Below are positions 26,649-36,070 of a stretch of 64,000 nt of DNA, piece after piece. Below the pieces are notes generated by a model. It saw nothing but the letters and a program-made list of their open reading frames with translations, searched no databases and had not been told where the DNA came from. Source of the DNA: Bin87 sp963668585 (GTDB lineage Bacteria; Chloroflexota; Dehalococcoidia; Lucifugimonadales; UBA3495); assembly GCA_963668585.1 (NCBI GenBank), contig OY764869.1, positions 3,596,001 through 3,660,000 of the forward strand, written 5' to 3'. The position numbers and the translations under genes are program-made. Within the stretch, counting starts at the first letter, position 1. Every line of letters begins with the position of its first letter.

Positions 26649-27470
26649 CGCTCGTGGTGAGACAGGCTCGCCATGAGCGGCGTTGGGGCCGGCTGCGGTT
26701 GAGCGCGGGAGGGCGGGTTTGAATCCCGCCCCTACGGGTTTTGCAGCGTATTGGGCGAGGGATGGCTCGCCGCTGTTGGGCAGGCTGCGGATCAGCGCGG
26801 GAGGGCGGGTTTGAATCCCGCCCCTACAGGTGTTGCAGGGTGTTGGGCGAGGCAGGGGTCGCCGCTGTTGGGGCACAGGCTGCGGTTGAGCGCGGGTGGG
26901 CGGGTTTGAATCCCGCCCCTACGGGTGTTGCAGGGTGTTGGGCTAGGCATGCGTCGCCGCTGTTGGGTCAGGCTGCGGTTGAGCGCGGGCGGGCGGGTTT
27001 GAATCCCGCCCCTACGGGTGTTGCAGGTGTTGGGCGCGGGATGCCTCGCCGCTGTTGGGCAGGCTGCGGATCAGCGCGGGCGGGCGGGTTTGAATCCCGC
27101 CTCTACAGGTGTTGCAGGGTGTTGGGCCAGGGATGCCTCGCCGCTGTTGGGGCACAGGCTGCGGTTGAGCGCGGGTGGGCGGGTTTGAATCCCGCCCCTA
27201 CGGGTGTTGCATCGTGTTGGGCGAGGGATGCCTCGCCGCTGTTGGGGCACAGGCTGCGGATCAGCGCGGGAGGGCGGGTTTGAATCCCGCCCCTACGGGT
27301 GTTGCAGCGTGTTGGCTAGGGATGCCTCGCCGCTGTTGGGCAGGCTGCGGATCAGCGCGGGAGGGCGGGTTTGAATCCCGCCCCTACGGGTGTTGCAGCG
27401 TGTTGGCTAGGGATGCCTCGCCGATACGGGTGTTGGGCTAGGGATGCGTCGCGGCTACGGGTGTTGGTTT
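26649..27470. repeat. Tandem array of ~93-bp units, eight copies, each with a family-B palindrome
   Basis: The core gggcgggtttgaatcccgccc begins at 26711, 26803, 26898, 26991, 27082, 27177, 27272 and 27363, so the period varies from 91 to 95 bp. The sequence between cores is also conserved (gctgcgg[at/tt][ca/ga]gcgcggg before and ctacgggtgttgcagcgtgttgggc after). Units fall into two types with atcagcgc or ttgagcgc. A ctcgccatgagcgg hairpin lies at the left edge. The period is not a multiple of three, so long frames across it are not real genes. Confidence 0.95.
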
Positions 27471-27504
27471 GGTGGGCTCGCCATTAGGGGGCTGGAACCG
27501 GCAG

Positions 27505-29031
27505 TTATTTGCCCTCGCGGATGAAGTCGGCGGCGCGTTCGGCCATCATGATGATGGTGGCGTTGGTATTGGCGCGGACGATGTCGGGCATGACGGCGGC
27601 GTCGATGACGCGCAGGTTGCGCAGGCCGTGGACATTGCAATACTGGTCCACCACGGCCATCGGGTCGGACGACGGCCCCATCCTGCAGGTGACGGAGGTG
27701 TGGCCGGCGATACCGGCGTTCTGCTGCAGCCATGCGTCCAGCGAGTCGTCAGACGCCAGGTCGGCGTCGGTGGGTGACAGACGCTCGGCCAGCAGGTCGG
27801 CGAAGGCGGGATGCTCGAATACGGCAACGGTGCGGCGCACGGCGTCGCGGAACCGGTCGGTATCGCGTGGGTCGGTGAGGAATCGGAAGTCGAGGTGGGG
27901 CTGCACGTCAACGTCGGGCGAGGTGAGGGTCAGCAGGCCCTCGCTGTAGGGGTATTCGAGGCGGCAACCGACGCGGATGTTGGGGGCTGTTGGGCTCTCG
28001 AGGTAGGACGTGGTGGGCTGCACCTGGATGTCGTTGCGCTCGTTGTATCCGTTGGCGGTGAAGCGCAGGCCGACCTGGTTGCGCGGGGCGTCGGGCGCGA
28101 GGTGGTGGTCGGGTTGCGACCGGAAGACGATGGACACCGACGGATGGTTCTTCATGCTGCGGCCCACGCCGGGCAGATTGTGGATCGGCTCGATGCCCAC
28201 GGAGCGCAGATGGTCGGCGGGGCCGACACCGGAGACCATGAGCAACTGCGGGGATGCGATTGCGCCGCCGGCCAGGATGATCTGGTCGCCGTCAACGATG
28301 AAAGACTCGCTGTTGCTCTCGACTTCGACGCCAGTGGCTTTGTCGCCGTCTAATACGACGCGCTGCACGGTGACGTTGGCGCGGATGGTGAGGTTGAGGC
28401 GGTGTCGGCAGGCGTCGAGGTAGGTGATGGCCGTGCTCATGCGGACGCCGCCGGGGTTGTTCAGGGGAACCTGGCCGACGCCGGTGGAGTCAGGGTGGTT
28501 CATGTCGGGGTCGTCGGGGAATCCGGCGTCGCGGCAGGCCCGGTAGAAGGCGGCGTGAAGGGGCAGCCAGTCCTCGCGGGCGTGTCGCCACACGGGGATG
28601 GGGCCGTCGGTACCGTGGAAGTCGTCGTGGATGTCGGCGTCGGATTCCAGGCGGCGGAAGTAGGGCAGCGTCTTCTGGTAGCTCCACTCGTCGTTTCCGG
28701 CGGCGGCCCAGCCGTCGAAATCCTCGGGCGCGCCCCGTATGACGATTTGGTGGTTGATGGCGCTGCTCCCTCCGGTCACCCTGCCGCGCGCGACGTGGAT
28801 GGGTCGGGGATTCTGCGGCGTGGACTGGCCGACGAAGGACCAGTTGTGGGCAGTGCCTTCCTCTGACGCAGCCTGGTTCATGTCGTGCCTGAGTTCGTCG
28901 GGCAGTTGTTCAAAGGTGTAGTCGGGGCCGGCCTCAAGGAGGAGCACGGAGCGGTCAGGGTCTTCTGACAGGCGGTTAGCGAGGACGCACCCGGCTGAGC
29001 CGGCGCCGATGATGATGACGTCGTATTTCAT
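27505..29031 (-). CDS. GMC-family oxidoreductase (choline dehydrogenase/alcohol oxidase type)
   Basis: The product has 508 residues. The N-terminal FAD-binding motif is IIIGAGSAGCVLANRLSED, followed by GRVTGGSSAINHQ. The second GMC signature reads AGGAIASPQLLMVSGVGP. The C-terminal catalytic pair is the His in GHTSVTCRMG and the Asn in RANTNATIIM. It oxidises a primary alcohol or related group using FAD; the substrate is not determined by sequence. The repeat array lies just downstream. Confidence 0.93.
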   Translation of the reverse strand: MKYDVIIIGAGSAGCVLANRLSEDPDRSVLLLEAGPDYTFEQLPDELRHDMNQAASEEGTAHNWSFVGQSTPQNPRPIHVARGRVTGGSSAINHQIVIRGAPEDFDGWAAAGNDEWSYQKTLPYFRRLESDADIHDDFHGTDGPIPVWRHAREDWLPLHAAFYRACRDAGFPDDPDMNHPDSTGVGQVPLNNPGGVRMSTAITYLDACRHRLNLTIRANVTVQRVVLDGDKATGVEVESNSESFIVDGDQIILAGGAIASPQLLMVSGVGPADHLRSVGIEPIHNLPGVGRSMKNHPSVSIVFRSQPDHHLAPDAPRNQVGLRFTANGYNERNDIQVQPTTSYLESPTAPNIRVGCRLEYPYSEGLLTLTSPDVDVQPHLDFRFLTDPRDTDRFRDAVRRTVAVFEHPAFADLLAERLSPTDADLASDDSLDAWLQQNAGIAGHTSVTCRMGPSSDPMAVVDQYCNVHGLRNLRVIDAAVMPDIVRANTNATIIMMAERAADFIREGK

Positions 29032-29160
29032 TTTCCAACCACCTATCTATCCCTCGAACGCTGCCCGAACCTCCGATGGACTACGGTGCGCTCAAGCCAT
29101 AAATGTCACGCCGAAACCGGCCCAAACCGCCTTTGCTGATGCGCGAGGCCCACGCGTCAA

Positions 29161-29517
29161 TCACTGAGGCAGCAGCGGCTCCAACTTACCCAGAAACGAT
29201 TCCACGCGGTCCAGACCTTCAGCAACGTCGGCGTGGGCGAATTCGTCCTCGTAGAAATTCTCGTGGAGCAGGTTGGCCCTTCCGAAATCGTCCATGATGG
29301 CGCCGTCGCCCAATTCTGCGCGGAGTCGTCTGACCGTGCGAAAGTGGTGACGATGCCGGTCGTGCTCCCAGCCCCGCTCTTCTGCAATGGCCTCCAGCAT
29401 GAGGGCCGCGGCCCCCCATCCCTTCTCCGAAGCCTGCCGCGCATCGCCGGCGGCGAGTTCGGCCCGGGCGTGGGCGAGTAGATGATGGCTTGACTCCCGG
29501 TATTTCTGCGTGGTCAT
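29161..29517 (-). CDS. PaREP1/HEPN-like helical protein
   Basis: The product has 118 residues and is all helical. The segment ARQASEKGWGAAALML followed by HFRTVRRLRAEL and NLLHENFYEDEF fits the PaREP1-type branch of HEPN-like proteins. No catalytic RNase motif is clear. It lies alone between the GMC and amidohydrolase genes, all on the same strand. Confidence 0.65.
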   Translation of the reverse strand: MTTQKYRESSHHLLAHARAELAAGDARQASEKGWGAAALMLEAIAEERGWEHDRHRHHFRTVRRLRAELGDGAIMDDFGRANLLHENFYEDEFAHADVAEGLDRVESFLGKLEPLLPQ

Positions 29518-29691
29518 GATCAGCTCATTCTACCACCGCGCCGTCGACAGCAGCTGCGAAATTGGTCACCGGCGCGCCGACGGCAATGCGGCCAGCTAAA
29601 CATGCTGGGCAGTCCATACCCACGTTCGCGGGAACGCTACGCCGTCTGGATTGCCATCCGCCTCAGGCGGACTCGCAATGACACTGTGCGG

Positions 29692-30708
29692 TCAGGTTTG
29701 GATGCGGTAGGCGCGCACGGCGGTGTCGTGGAGGAGGTCGGCCCGCTCGGTGGGACTGTATCCGCTGGATAGACGCTTGAAGGCGTTGTACATGACGTTG
29801 TAGGAGAACGACACCTTGTCGGGCGGGAAGTTGCTCTCGAACATGCAGCGGTCGGGACCGAACTGCTCGATACAGTAGTTCATCCACGGGGCCATGGCGT
29901 CGGCCAACTCCTCGGAACCGATGGGCAGGTCGCGGGCGTGCCAGCCAAATCCCCAGCGCGGCATCCCCAGGCCGCCCAATTTGCAGACGACGTTGGGACA
30001 CTGGGCGACCGCCGCGATGCCGTCGCGCCACGCGGGGATCACCTGGTCGTCCTTGCCGGCGTAGATGCCGGTGCGGCTGACCCCGCCGACATGGTTGAGG
30101 ATGATGGACACTTCGGGAACGGCGCGGGCGAACTCGGCGACCTCCGGCAGTTGGGGGAAGGACAGCATGATATCCAGCGACAGCCCCATGCGGGCGAGGA
30201 CCCGGGCGCCGGCGCGGAAGGTCTCGTTGGCCAGGATGCCCGGCGTCTCGCGGTCGTCGATGGACGGGCCGGGACTCCAGGTGACGTTGTGGCGGATGCC
30301 CTTGAAGCGGTTGGGGCTGGCGGCCTGCAAGGCTTCCAGGACTGGCGCGACGTTGTCGCCAAGTTTGAGATCCGCGTGGCCGACGATGGCGGCGGCGGCG
30401 CGGGATTCGCCGTAGGTTCCGCTGGCGCTGGCGGCGGCGAGACCCTGGACGAACTCCACCTCTCCGACGGGCTTGAGTTCATCGGGACCGTCGGCGCGGT
30501 ACATGGAGCGGGCCTCGACGAACACGGTGGAGCGCACGTTGTGGCCGGAGTCCAGGTCGGCCATCAATTCGTGGAGGAGGTAGCGCTGGTAGGGGACGCT
30601 GCCCAGCCGGCCATCCCAGAAATGGTGGTGCGGGTCGCAGAGGGGGATTTCGGGTTCGATGGGATCTTCCCGGGTCAGGGCCAGCCAGTCGTTGTTTCCG
30701 AAGGGCAT
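29692..30708 (-). CDS. Amidohydrolase-2 family metal-dependent hydrolase/decarboxylase
   Basis: The product has 338 residues. The TIM-barrel entry is LCDPHHHFWDGRLG, the first metal site of the ACMSD/2-pyrone-4,6-dicarboxylate lactonase group. Later ligand-bearing segments are FKGIRHNVTW, ILNHVGG and RCMFESNFPPDK. Members hydrolyse lactones or decarboxylate aromatic-ring products without oxidation. GGAGG before the ATG at 30708 sets the start. Confidence 0.88.
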   Translation of the reverse strand: MPFGNNDWLALTREDPIEPEIPLCDPHHHFWDGRLGSVPYQRYLLHELMADLDSGHNVRSTVFVEARSMYRADGPDELKPVGEVEFVQGLAAASASGTYGESRAAAAIVGHADLKLGDNVAPVLEALQAASPNRFKGIRHNVTWSPGPSIDDRETPGILANETFRAGARVLARMGLSLDIMLSFPQLPEVAEFARAVPEVSIILNHVGGVSRTGIYAGKDDQVIPAWRDGIAAVAQCPNVVCKLGGLGMPRWGFGWHARDLPIGSEELADAMAPWMNYCIEQFGPDRCMFESNFPPDKVSFSYNVMYNAFKRLSSGYSPTERADLLHDTAVRAYRIQT

Positions 30709-30752
30709 GGTGTTTCCTCCTGGGGTCGGTGAGCGTTGGGTGTCCGCTGATG

Positions 30753-30943
30753 ATTCGACGGGCTCACCATGAGCGGAGCGGGAACGAGGTTGCCGGGTTA
30801 CGTTCGCGATGACTGCGGTGCATCTTTCGACAAGCTCAGGATGAGCGGGAGTGTGATGCTGGCTATTGAGGTGATCCCGGTTATTGCGATGATGCTGGCT
30901 ATTGAGGCGATCCCGGTTATTGCGATGATCCCGGCTGTTGATG
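30753..30943. repeat. Two ctca-tgag hairpin repeats and a 36-bp tandem repeat
   Basis: Hairpin elements ttcgacgggctcaccatgagcgg (about 30754-30776) and ttcgacaagctcaggatgagcgg (about 30826-30848) are followed by a 36-bp unit starting gatgctggctattgagg, present at 30855-30890 and 30891-30926, plus half a unit. The two full units differ at one base, so this duplication is recent. It lies directly upstream of the MFS gene. Confidence 0.85.
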
Positions 30944-30950
30944 TGGCGCA

Positions 30951-32234
30951 ATGATACCACCGAAAATCGGCGCGTCCGGTACGGCGGAATCAGGGCGTGC
31001 GGGTGTATCATCGGCAATCGTGAGGGTTATCGGGAATTGGGCGGCCTCGCTGCGCTTCAGGGATTTTCGCCTGCTATGGCTATCCACGCTCTTTTATTCC
31101 CTGGCCACGGGGATGGAGCAGGTGTCGGTCGGGTGGCTTGTCTTCGAGATCACCGGGTCCGAGTTCATGGTGGGCGTGGCCGCCGGCGCGCGAATGCTGC
31201 CCTTCTTTGTGCTGGGGATGCTGTCAGGGGCCATCGCCGACCGGTGGGATCGCCGCAGGCTGCTGCAAATCGGGACGCTGTGCGCGTCGGCCTCTGCGCT
31301 GGTGATGGCGCTGCTGCTGATCTGGGACCTGGCCACCGTCTGGACAATCATCGGGGTGGTGATCGCCCTGGGCAGCGCGATGGCGTTCACCATCACGGTG
31401 CGGCAGACGTTCACCTACGACATCGTGGGGTCGGGACACGCGCTGAACGGGTTGGCGTTGGGAGCGATGGCGATGCAGGGCGGCGGGATCGTGGGATCGC
31501 TGGTGTCGGGAGCGGTGATCGAGTTCGTGGGCCCGGGGTGGCAGTTCGTGGCATCGGCGGGAGCCTACCTGCTGTCCGCTGGCGCGACGCTGGCTATCGT
31601 GAACCCGGGGCGGTCGCTACGCACTTCTGCGGAGTCGGTGCTGCAGAACCTGGTGGGATACACTCGCCTGGTGCGCGAGCATCGACTGATCCTGGTGCTC
31701 ATGGTGCTGACGGCGACGACGGAGGTGCTGGGGTTCACGCACATGACGCTGCTGCCGGTGTTCGCCAAGGAAGTGCTGCACGTCGGCCCCGCCGGGCTGG
31801 GCGTGATGACGGCGGGACGGCAGGCCGGCGGATTGCTGGGGTTGTGGCTGCTGGCTGGGTTCGGGACCACGCGCAGGAAGGGACTGCTGGCATTTGCCAC
31901 GGCCATCGGGTTCGGCGTGGGACTGATGGCGTTTTCGCTCACGTCAAACCTTTACACCTTCCTGATCGTGCTGCTGTTCGTCAACGCCTGCGCCATGGCG
32001 GTGGACACGCTCTACAAGGCGATGATGCAGGATTTGGTGCCGGATGAGGAACGCGGCCGGGCCATGGGCACCTGGGTGTTGAGCGTCGGCTTCGCGCCGG
32101 TGGGCCATGTCGGCGTCGGTGCGCTGGCCGGCATCGTGGGAGCCCCGCGCGCGCTGCTGATCAACGGGGCGGTGCTGGCGGGGATAAACATTGCCACCGT
32201 TTTGGGACTGCCTCGCATCCGGCGGTTGGCATGA
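30951..32234 (+). CDS. MFS transporter, MFS_3-like exporter
   Basis: The product is up to 427 residues with about 12 membrane helices and the DFRLLWLSTLFYSLATGMEQVSVGW-type first helix pair shared with the transporter at 14436. The loop 2-3 signature is SGAIADRWDRRR. The ATG at 30951 has no clear ribosome site; a GTG at 31008 or 31020 is an equally plausible start because the first conserved residues come after it. The substrate is unknown. Confidence 0.85.
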   Translation: MIPPKIGASGTAESGRAGVSSAIVRVIGNWAASLRFRDFRLLWLSTLFYSLATGMEQVSVGWLVFEITGSEFMVGVAAGARMLPFFVLGMLSGAIADRWDRRRLLQIGTLCASASALVMALLLIWDLATVWTIIGVVIALGSAMAFTITVRQTFTYDIVGSGHALNGLALGAMAMQGGGIVGSLVSGAVIEFVGPGWQFVASAGAYLLSAGATLAIVNPGRSLRTSAESVLQNLVGYTRLVREHRLILVLMVLTATTEVLGFTHMTLLPVFAKEVLHVGPAGLGVMTAGRQAGGLLGLWLLAGFGTTRRKGLLAFATAIGFGVGLMAFSLTSNLYTFLIVLLFVNACAMAVDTLYKAMMQDLVPDEERGRAMGTWVLSVGFAPVGHVGVGALAGIVGAPRALLINGAVLAGINIATVLGLPRIRRLA

Positions 32235-32793
32235 GGGGCAACCGGTTTGGCAACGCATCAACGCGCAGACAGGATGGGCGTTAGCGCTGACAGCCGCGAT
32301 TCAGCCCCGCCGCCGGTCGGGGACAGAGCCATGCGGCCATTGCCGATTGATCAGCCTGTCTCCCTCAATCAACGGGCGCAGGATGAACGGGCGCAAGTTG
32401 GGAAACTTTTCGGCACAGGAAATGCCGCCACTGCATCGCTCCTTCCGTGGACGAAAGTTGCGAGATTCGGGCAGCGCACAACCGGGCGTCGTGGGTACAC
32501 ACGGCGTTTTATGTGCACACTGAATCCAATTGCACGTTCCAGGCAAAAGGCCTGGTCACTCGACCCTCCAACCTGAGACGCCACTCTGACAGGCTGTGCG
32601 TCACGCACGATTTGGGCCATCCGCACCGGGAAACAAATTTCCGGGCTGTCGCCATGATGCGCTTGATTGGCAGGAACATCCTACAAAAAGTACGCACTTT
32701 CAGTTCACACAGTATTGACAGGGCAATATGCCATAGATAGACTGACGCCAACTTTCTACTGGCATTCAACCCGTGCACCAATGCGGACTGATA
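32235..32793. other. Intergenic region upstream of the ABC importer
   Basis: About 560 bp without a supported gene. It contains one good promoter candidate near its right end. No Fur-box-like palindrome was recognised by eye. Confidence 0.5.
32715..32743 (+). promoter_or_regulatory. Sigma70-type promoter candidate for the ABC importer
   Basis: A perfect ttgaca box (32715-32720) is followed after 17 bp by tagact (32738-32743, four of six matches to tataat). It lies 50 bp before the ATG of the ATPase gene. Confidence 0.5.
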
Positions 32794-33951
32794 ATGCTTT
32801 TCGCACCTTCTAAAACCAGAGCACAACCCGCCGCGAGCGATCCTCTGACGGAACGCTATATTCTGCGGGTGTCAGGCCTGTCCAAATCATTTCGTGATAC
32901 TGAGGCGGTTTGCGCCGTTGACCTGGACCTTGAACGAGGCGACATCCTCTGCCTGCTGGGCCCCAGCGGTTGCGGCAAAACCACCACGCTGCGGCTGATC
33001 GCGGGTTTTGAAACACCGGATGACGGCAGCGTCACCATCGGCGGCAGGACGGTATCCGGCCCGGGAATCAACGACACTCCGGAAAAGCGCAAGGTCGGGA
33101 TGGTATTCCAGGACGGCGCCCTGTTTCCCCATCTTACGGTGGCGCAAAACATAGAGTTTGGACTCAAGAAGGGAAAACAGCGCAGGGGACAGGTTGCCGA
33201 CGCTCTTCGGCTGGTCAACCTTGAGGGCTATGAGGATCGCTATCCCCACCAGCTTTCGGGCGGTCAGCGCCAACGGGTGGCCCTGGCAAGGGCCCTGGCG
33301 CCAGCCCCTGACCTCATCCTGATGGACGAACCGTTTTCCAGCCTGGACCCCGCGCTGCGCGGACAGTTGCGGGCGGAAGTGCGCGCCATCCTGAAAGCGC
33401 GGGGCGCAACCGCCGTCTGCGTCACCCACGACCAGGAAGAGGCGATGCAACTGGGCGACCGGGTCGCGGTGATGAACGAAGGCAAGATCGAGCAGTTGGG
33501 CACCCCCGAAGAACTGTTCCATCACCCCGACACACGGTTCGCAGCGGAGTTTTTCGGCGCGGCTGATTTCCTTCCGGCCTGGCAGGATGGCGACCGCCTG
33601 ACCTGTGACGTGGGAAGCGTACCCTGGCCCGACTTCTGGCCAACACCCTGGCCGGGAGACCGCGAGCTTCAATTCATGGTGCGGCCCGACTGTCTGGATA
33701 TCAACCCTGACGAAAATGGACAGGGCGTTGTGGTTGGCAAGGATTTCCTGGGAGCATTCAACATCTATGTGGTGGAACTGCGCCCCGGATGCACCGTGCG
33801 CGTGATGATGTCGCACGTCGAGCATTTTGAGGTCGGAACCCGGGTCAACGTCAGCCCGCGCGAGGGACACCAACTGCTGCCGTTCATCGCCGGCAGGGCG
33901 TTCTTTGATGGGCCGGGTTACATGGCGGAGTTGAACGCTTCACATCATTGA
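32794..33951 (+). CDS. ABC transporter ATP-binding protein, FbpC/iron(III)-type
   Basis: The product has 385 residues. Walker A is GPSGCGKTT, the Q-loop lies in GMVFQDGALFPHLT, the ABC signature is LSGGQRQRVALARAL, Walker B is LILMDEPFSSLD, and the switch His is in VTHDQEEAM. A C-terminal TOBE-like domain (FMVRPDCLDINPD) is typical of FbpC, PotA and CysA. The permease with two fused membrane halves 210 bp downstream points to the iron(III) or related anion uptake class. No binding-protein gene is in the window. The start is ATG 32794. Confidence 0.9.
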   Translation: MLFAPSKTRAQPAASDPLTERYILRVSGLSKSFRDTEAVCAVDLDLERGDILCLLGPSGCGKTTTLRLIAGFETPDDGSVTIGGRTVSGPGINDTPEKRKVGMVFQDGALFPHLTVAQNIEFGLKKGKQRRGQVADALRLVNLEGYEDRYPHQLSGGQRQRVALARALAPAPDLILMDEPFSSLDPALRGQLRAEVRAILKARGATAVCVTHDQEEAMQLGDRVAVMNEGKIEQLGTPEELFHHPDTRFAAEFFGAADFLPAWQDGDRLTCDVGSVPWPDFWPTPWPGDRELQFMVRPDCLDINPDENGQGVVVGKDFLGAFNIYVVELRPGCTVRVMMSHVEHFEVGTRVNVSPREGHQLLPFIAGRAFFDGPGYMAELNASHH

Positions 33952-34161
33952 AACCGCGAAACCGCGCCGCCGGGAATGGCGAACCGTGTCGCGGGCCGAT
34001 ATCTGACCGACCAGTCAACACCGTCGCAACGGGCCGATGACCGGAGCGCGACGAACCCTCCGGCATCCGAGGCGCTGGCGGTGTACCACGGCGACTCTCG
34101 CGACCCACAAGGCGAACCGCACGCCGCGGCCTGAATCATCGAGGGCACCATAGCCGCCAAG

Positions 34162-35808
34162 ATGCTTTCGGTAGTCAAACTGGCAACTCAGATCCCACGC
34201 CGCCCGTTGAGTTGGCTGTTCGACGGCACGGCTCGCCCGCCGGCGCTGATCTGGATTCCCGCGCTGGCGCTGGCTGCGCTCCTGCTGACTGGGCCGGCCT
34301 ACCTGGGGCTGCGGACCCTGGGAGCCGGCGGCGAGGCCTTCGACCTGATTTTTCGCGTCCGGACCCTATGGGTAGTGGGCCGCACGCTGGCGCTGATGGG
34401 CGTGGTCATGGTGGGCTGCATAATCATCGCCGCTCCACTGGCCTGGCTCACCGTGCGCACCGACCTGCCGGGGCGCAGGGCGTGGCGCGTGGCGACCATG
34501 CTGCCGCTGGCGTTGCCTTCATACATCGTCGGGTTCACCATCGCGGTGGGACTGGGTCCGCGAGGGATTCTGCAAGGCTGGTTGGAAACCGCGTTCGGGA
34601 TCGAGCGCATCCCGAGCATCTACGGTCTGACGGGCGCGGCGTTTACGCTGATCATCATCAGTTTTCCCTACGTTCTGCTCCCGGTTCGCGCCGCGCTTTG
34701 GAACATGGACGTATCGCTGGAGGAGTCGGCGCGGGCGCTGGGTCGCGACCGTTGGCAGACCTTTCGCAGCGTCACCCTGCCGATGCTGCGGCCGGCCATC
34801 CTGGCCGGCGGGTTGCTCACCGCGCTATATGCGCTCAGCGATTTCGGCGCGGTTGCGATCATGCGCTATGAGACGTTCACGTGGAGCATCTTCATCCAGT
34901 ACGGCGCTGCGCTCAATCGCACGCTGGCCGCAGCCTGGTCCCTGGCGCTGATTCTGCTGGCGCTGCTGGTGGTCTGGGGTGAGAACACCGCGCGCAATTC
35001 CGGCGGCGGCAGGTACTATCTCAGCGGAGGCGCAGCGGAACACGCCCCAGAGCCGGTGCCATTGGGGCGTTGGCGATGGCCGGCACTGGCCTATTGCGGT
35101 CTGGTCGCGCTCGTTTCGTTGGGCTTGCCGGTGGCGGTGCTGGTTTACTGGACGGTGCGAGGCGTGGCGGCGGGCGAGCCATTGGATCTGCTCTGGAGAG
35201 CCGCCGTCAATTCGGTTGGCGTATCCGCGTTGGCTGCGATCCTGACCGTGGTGTGCGCCACGCCGATTGCGGTGCTGGCGGTGCGGTACCCGGGACCATT
35301 GAGCCGATGGCTGGAACGGCTGGGGTTCGTGGGTTTCGCGCTGCCCGGCATCGTAATCGCGCTGGGGTTGGTGTTTTTCGGGGCCAACTATGCCCCGTGG
35401 CTGTACCAGTCCCTGGCGATGCTGGCCGTGGCGTACGTGACGCTGTTCCTGCCGGCGGCGGTGGGATCGCTGCGCGCGTCCCTGTTGCAGGTTCGCCCTG
35501 AGTTCGAGGACGCCGCTCGAAGCCTTGGGAAACATCCGTTGACCGTTATGTTCAGGGTGACGCTGCCGTTGGTCAGGCCCGGAATTCTAACCGGCGCGGC
35601 GCTGGTCTTCCTGCTGACGATGAAGGAGTTGCCGGCCACGCTGATCCTCAGTCCCATCGGGTTCACGACGCTGGCTTCTTCCATCTGGGCTGCCGCCGAG
35701 GAGGCGTTCTTTGCGCGCGCCGCCGCGCCCGCGCTGCTGCTGGTGGCGGTCTCGTCAATCCCGCTGGCGATAATCACCATGCGCGAGGAGCGCGGCCAAG
35801 GACGATAG
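34162..35808 (+). CDS. ABC transporter permease, FbpB-like with two fused permease domains
   Basis: The product has 548 residues and about 12 membrane helices in two homologous halves. Each half ends in an EAA-type loop for contact with the ATPase: EESARALGRDRWQTFRSVTLPML in the first, EDAARSLGKHPLTVMFRVTLPLV in the second. This fused form is typical of FbpB-type iron(III) importers. It is the partner of the ATPase gene upstream. The cognate periplasmic binding protein is absent here. Confidence 0.9.
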   Translation: MLSVVKLATQIPRRPLSWLFDGTARPPALIWIPALALAALLLTGPAYLGLRTLGAGGEAFDLIFRVRTLWVVGRTLALMGVVMVGCIIIAAPLAWLTVRTDLPGRRAWRVATMLPLALPSYIVGFTIAVGLGPRGILQGWLETAFGIERIPSIYGLTGAAFTLIIISFPYVLLPVRAALWNMDVSLEESARALGRDRWQTFRSVTLPMLRPAILAGGLLTALYALSDFGAVAIMRYETFTWSIFIQYGAALNRTLAAAWSLALILLALLVVWGENTARNSGGGRYYLSGGAAEHAPEPVPLGRWRWPALAYCGLVALVSLGLPVAVLVYWTVRGVAAGEPLDLLWRAAVNSVGVSALAAILTVVCATPIAVLAVRYPGPLSRWLERLGFVGFALPGIVIALGLVFFGANYAPWLYQSLAMLAVAYVTLFLPAAVGSLRASLLQVRPEFEDAARSLGKHPLTVMFRVTLPLVRPGILTGAALVFLLTMKELPATLILSPIGFTTLASSIWAAAEEAFFARAAAPALLLVAVSSIPLAIITMREERGQGR

Positions 35809-35863
35809 CGCCGAACGCCGCCAAATTCGGGGGCGCGCAACGGGCATGGAGGGTACGGGGCAC

Positions 35864-35991
35864 GGCCATTGGATTATCCCGGAGACAGGCAATTGATGTT
35901 GCCAGACCGGGGCTTCGTTCGCCGTCCGCCCGTCCTTCGACAGGCTCAGGACGAGCGGACCACCCCATCTATCGTCAATAATCCAATGACC
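35864..35991. mobile_element. MITE-like element, copy 1 (128 bp)
   Basis: Terminal inverted repeats ggccattggattat (35864-35877) and ataatccaatgacc (35978-35991) match at 13 of 14 positions. The centre contains the hairpin repeat cgtccttcgacaggctcaggacgagcgg. A shortened copy of the same element lies beyond the next gene at 37293-37396. There is no coding capacity. Confidence 0.7.
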
Positions 35992-36070
35992 CTAGGTACG
36001 GGTGGTAACATATTGCCGCAACCCAACCGTTCGATTCGATCATGATGCAACCCAGAGAGCGCTCATAACC

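Noticed and set aside
26711..27383. CRISPR array
   Set aside because: The sequences between the palindromic cores are themselves conserved, there are no unique spacers, and no cas genes are present.
26741..27441. Protein genes across the 93-bp repeats
   Set aside because: The period is not a multiple of three, the frames exist only because the repeat lacks stops, and there is no ribosome site.
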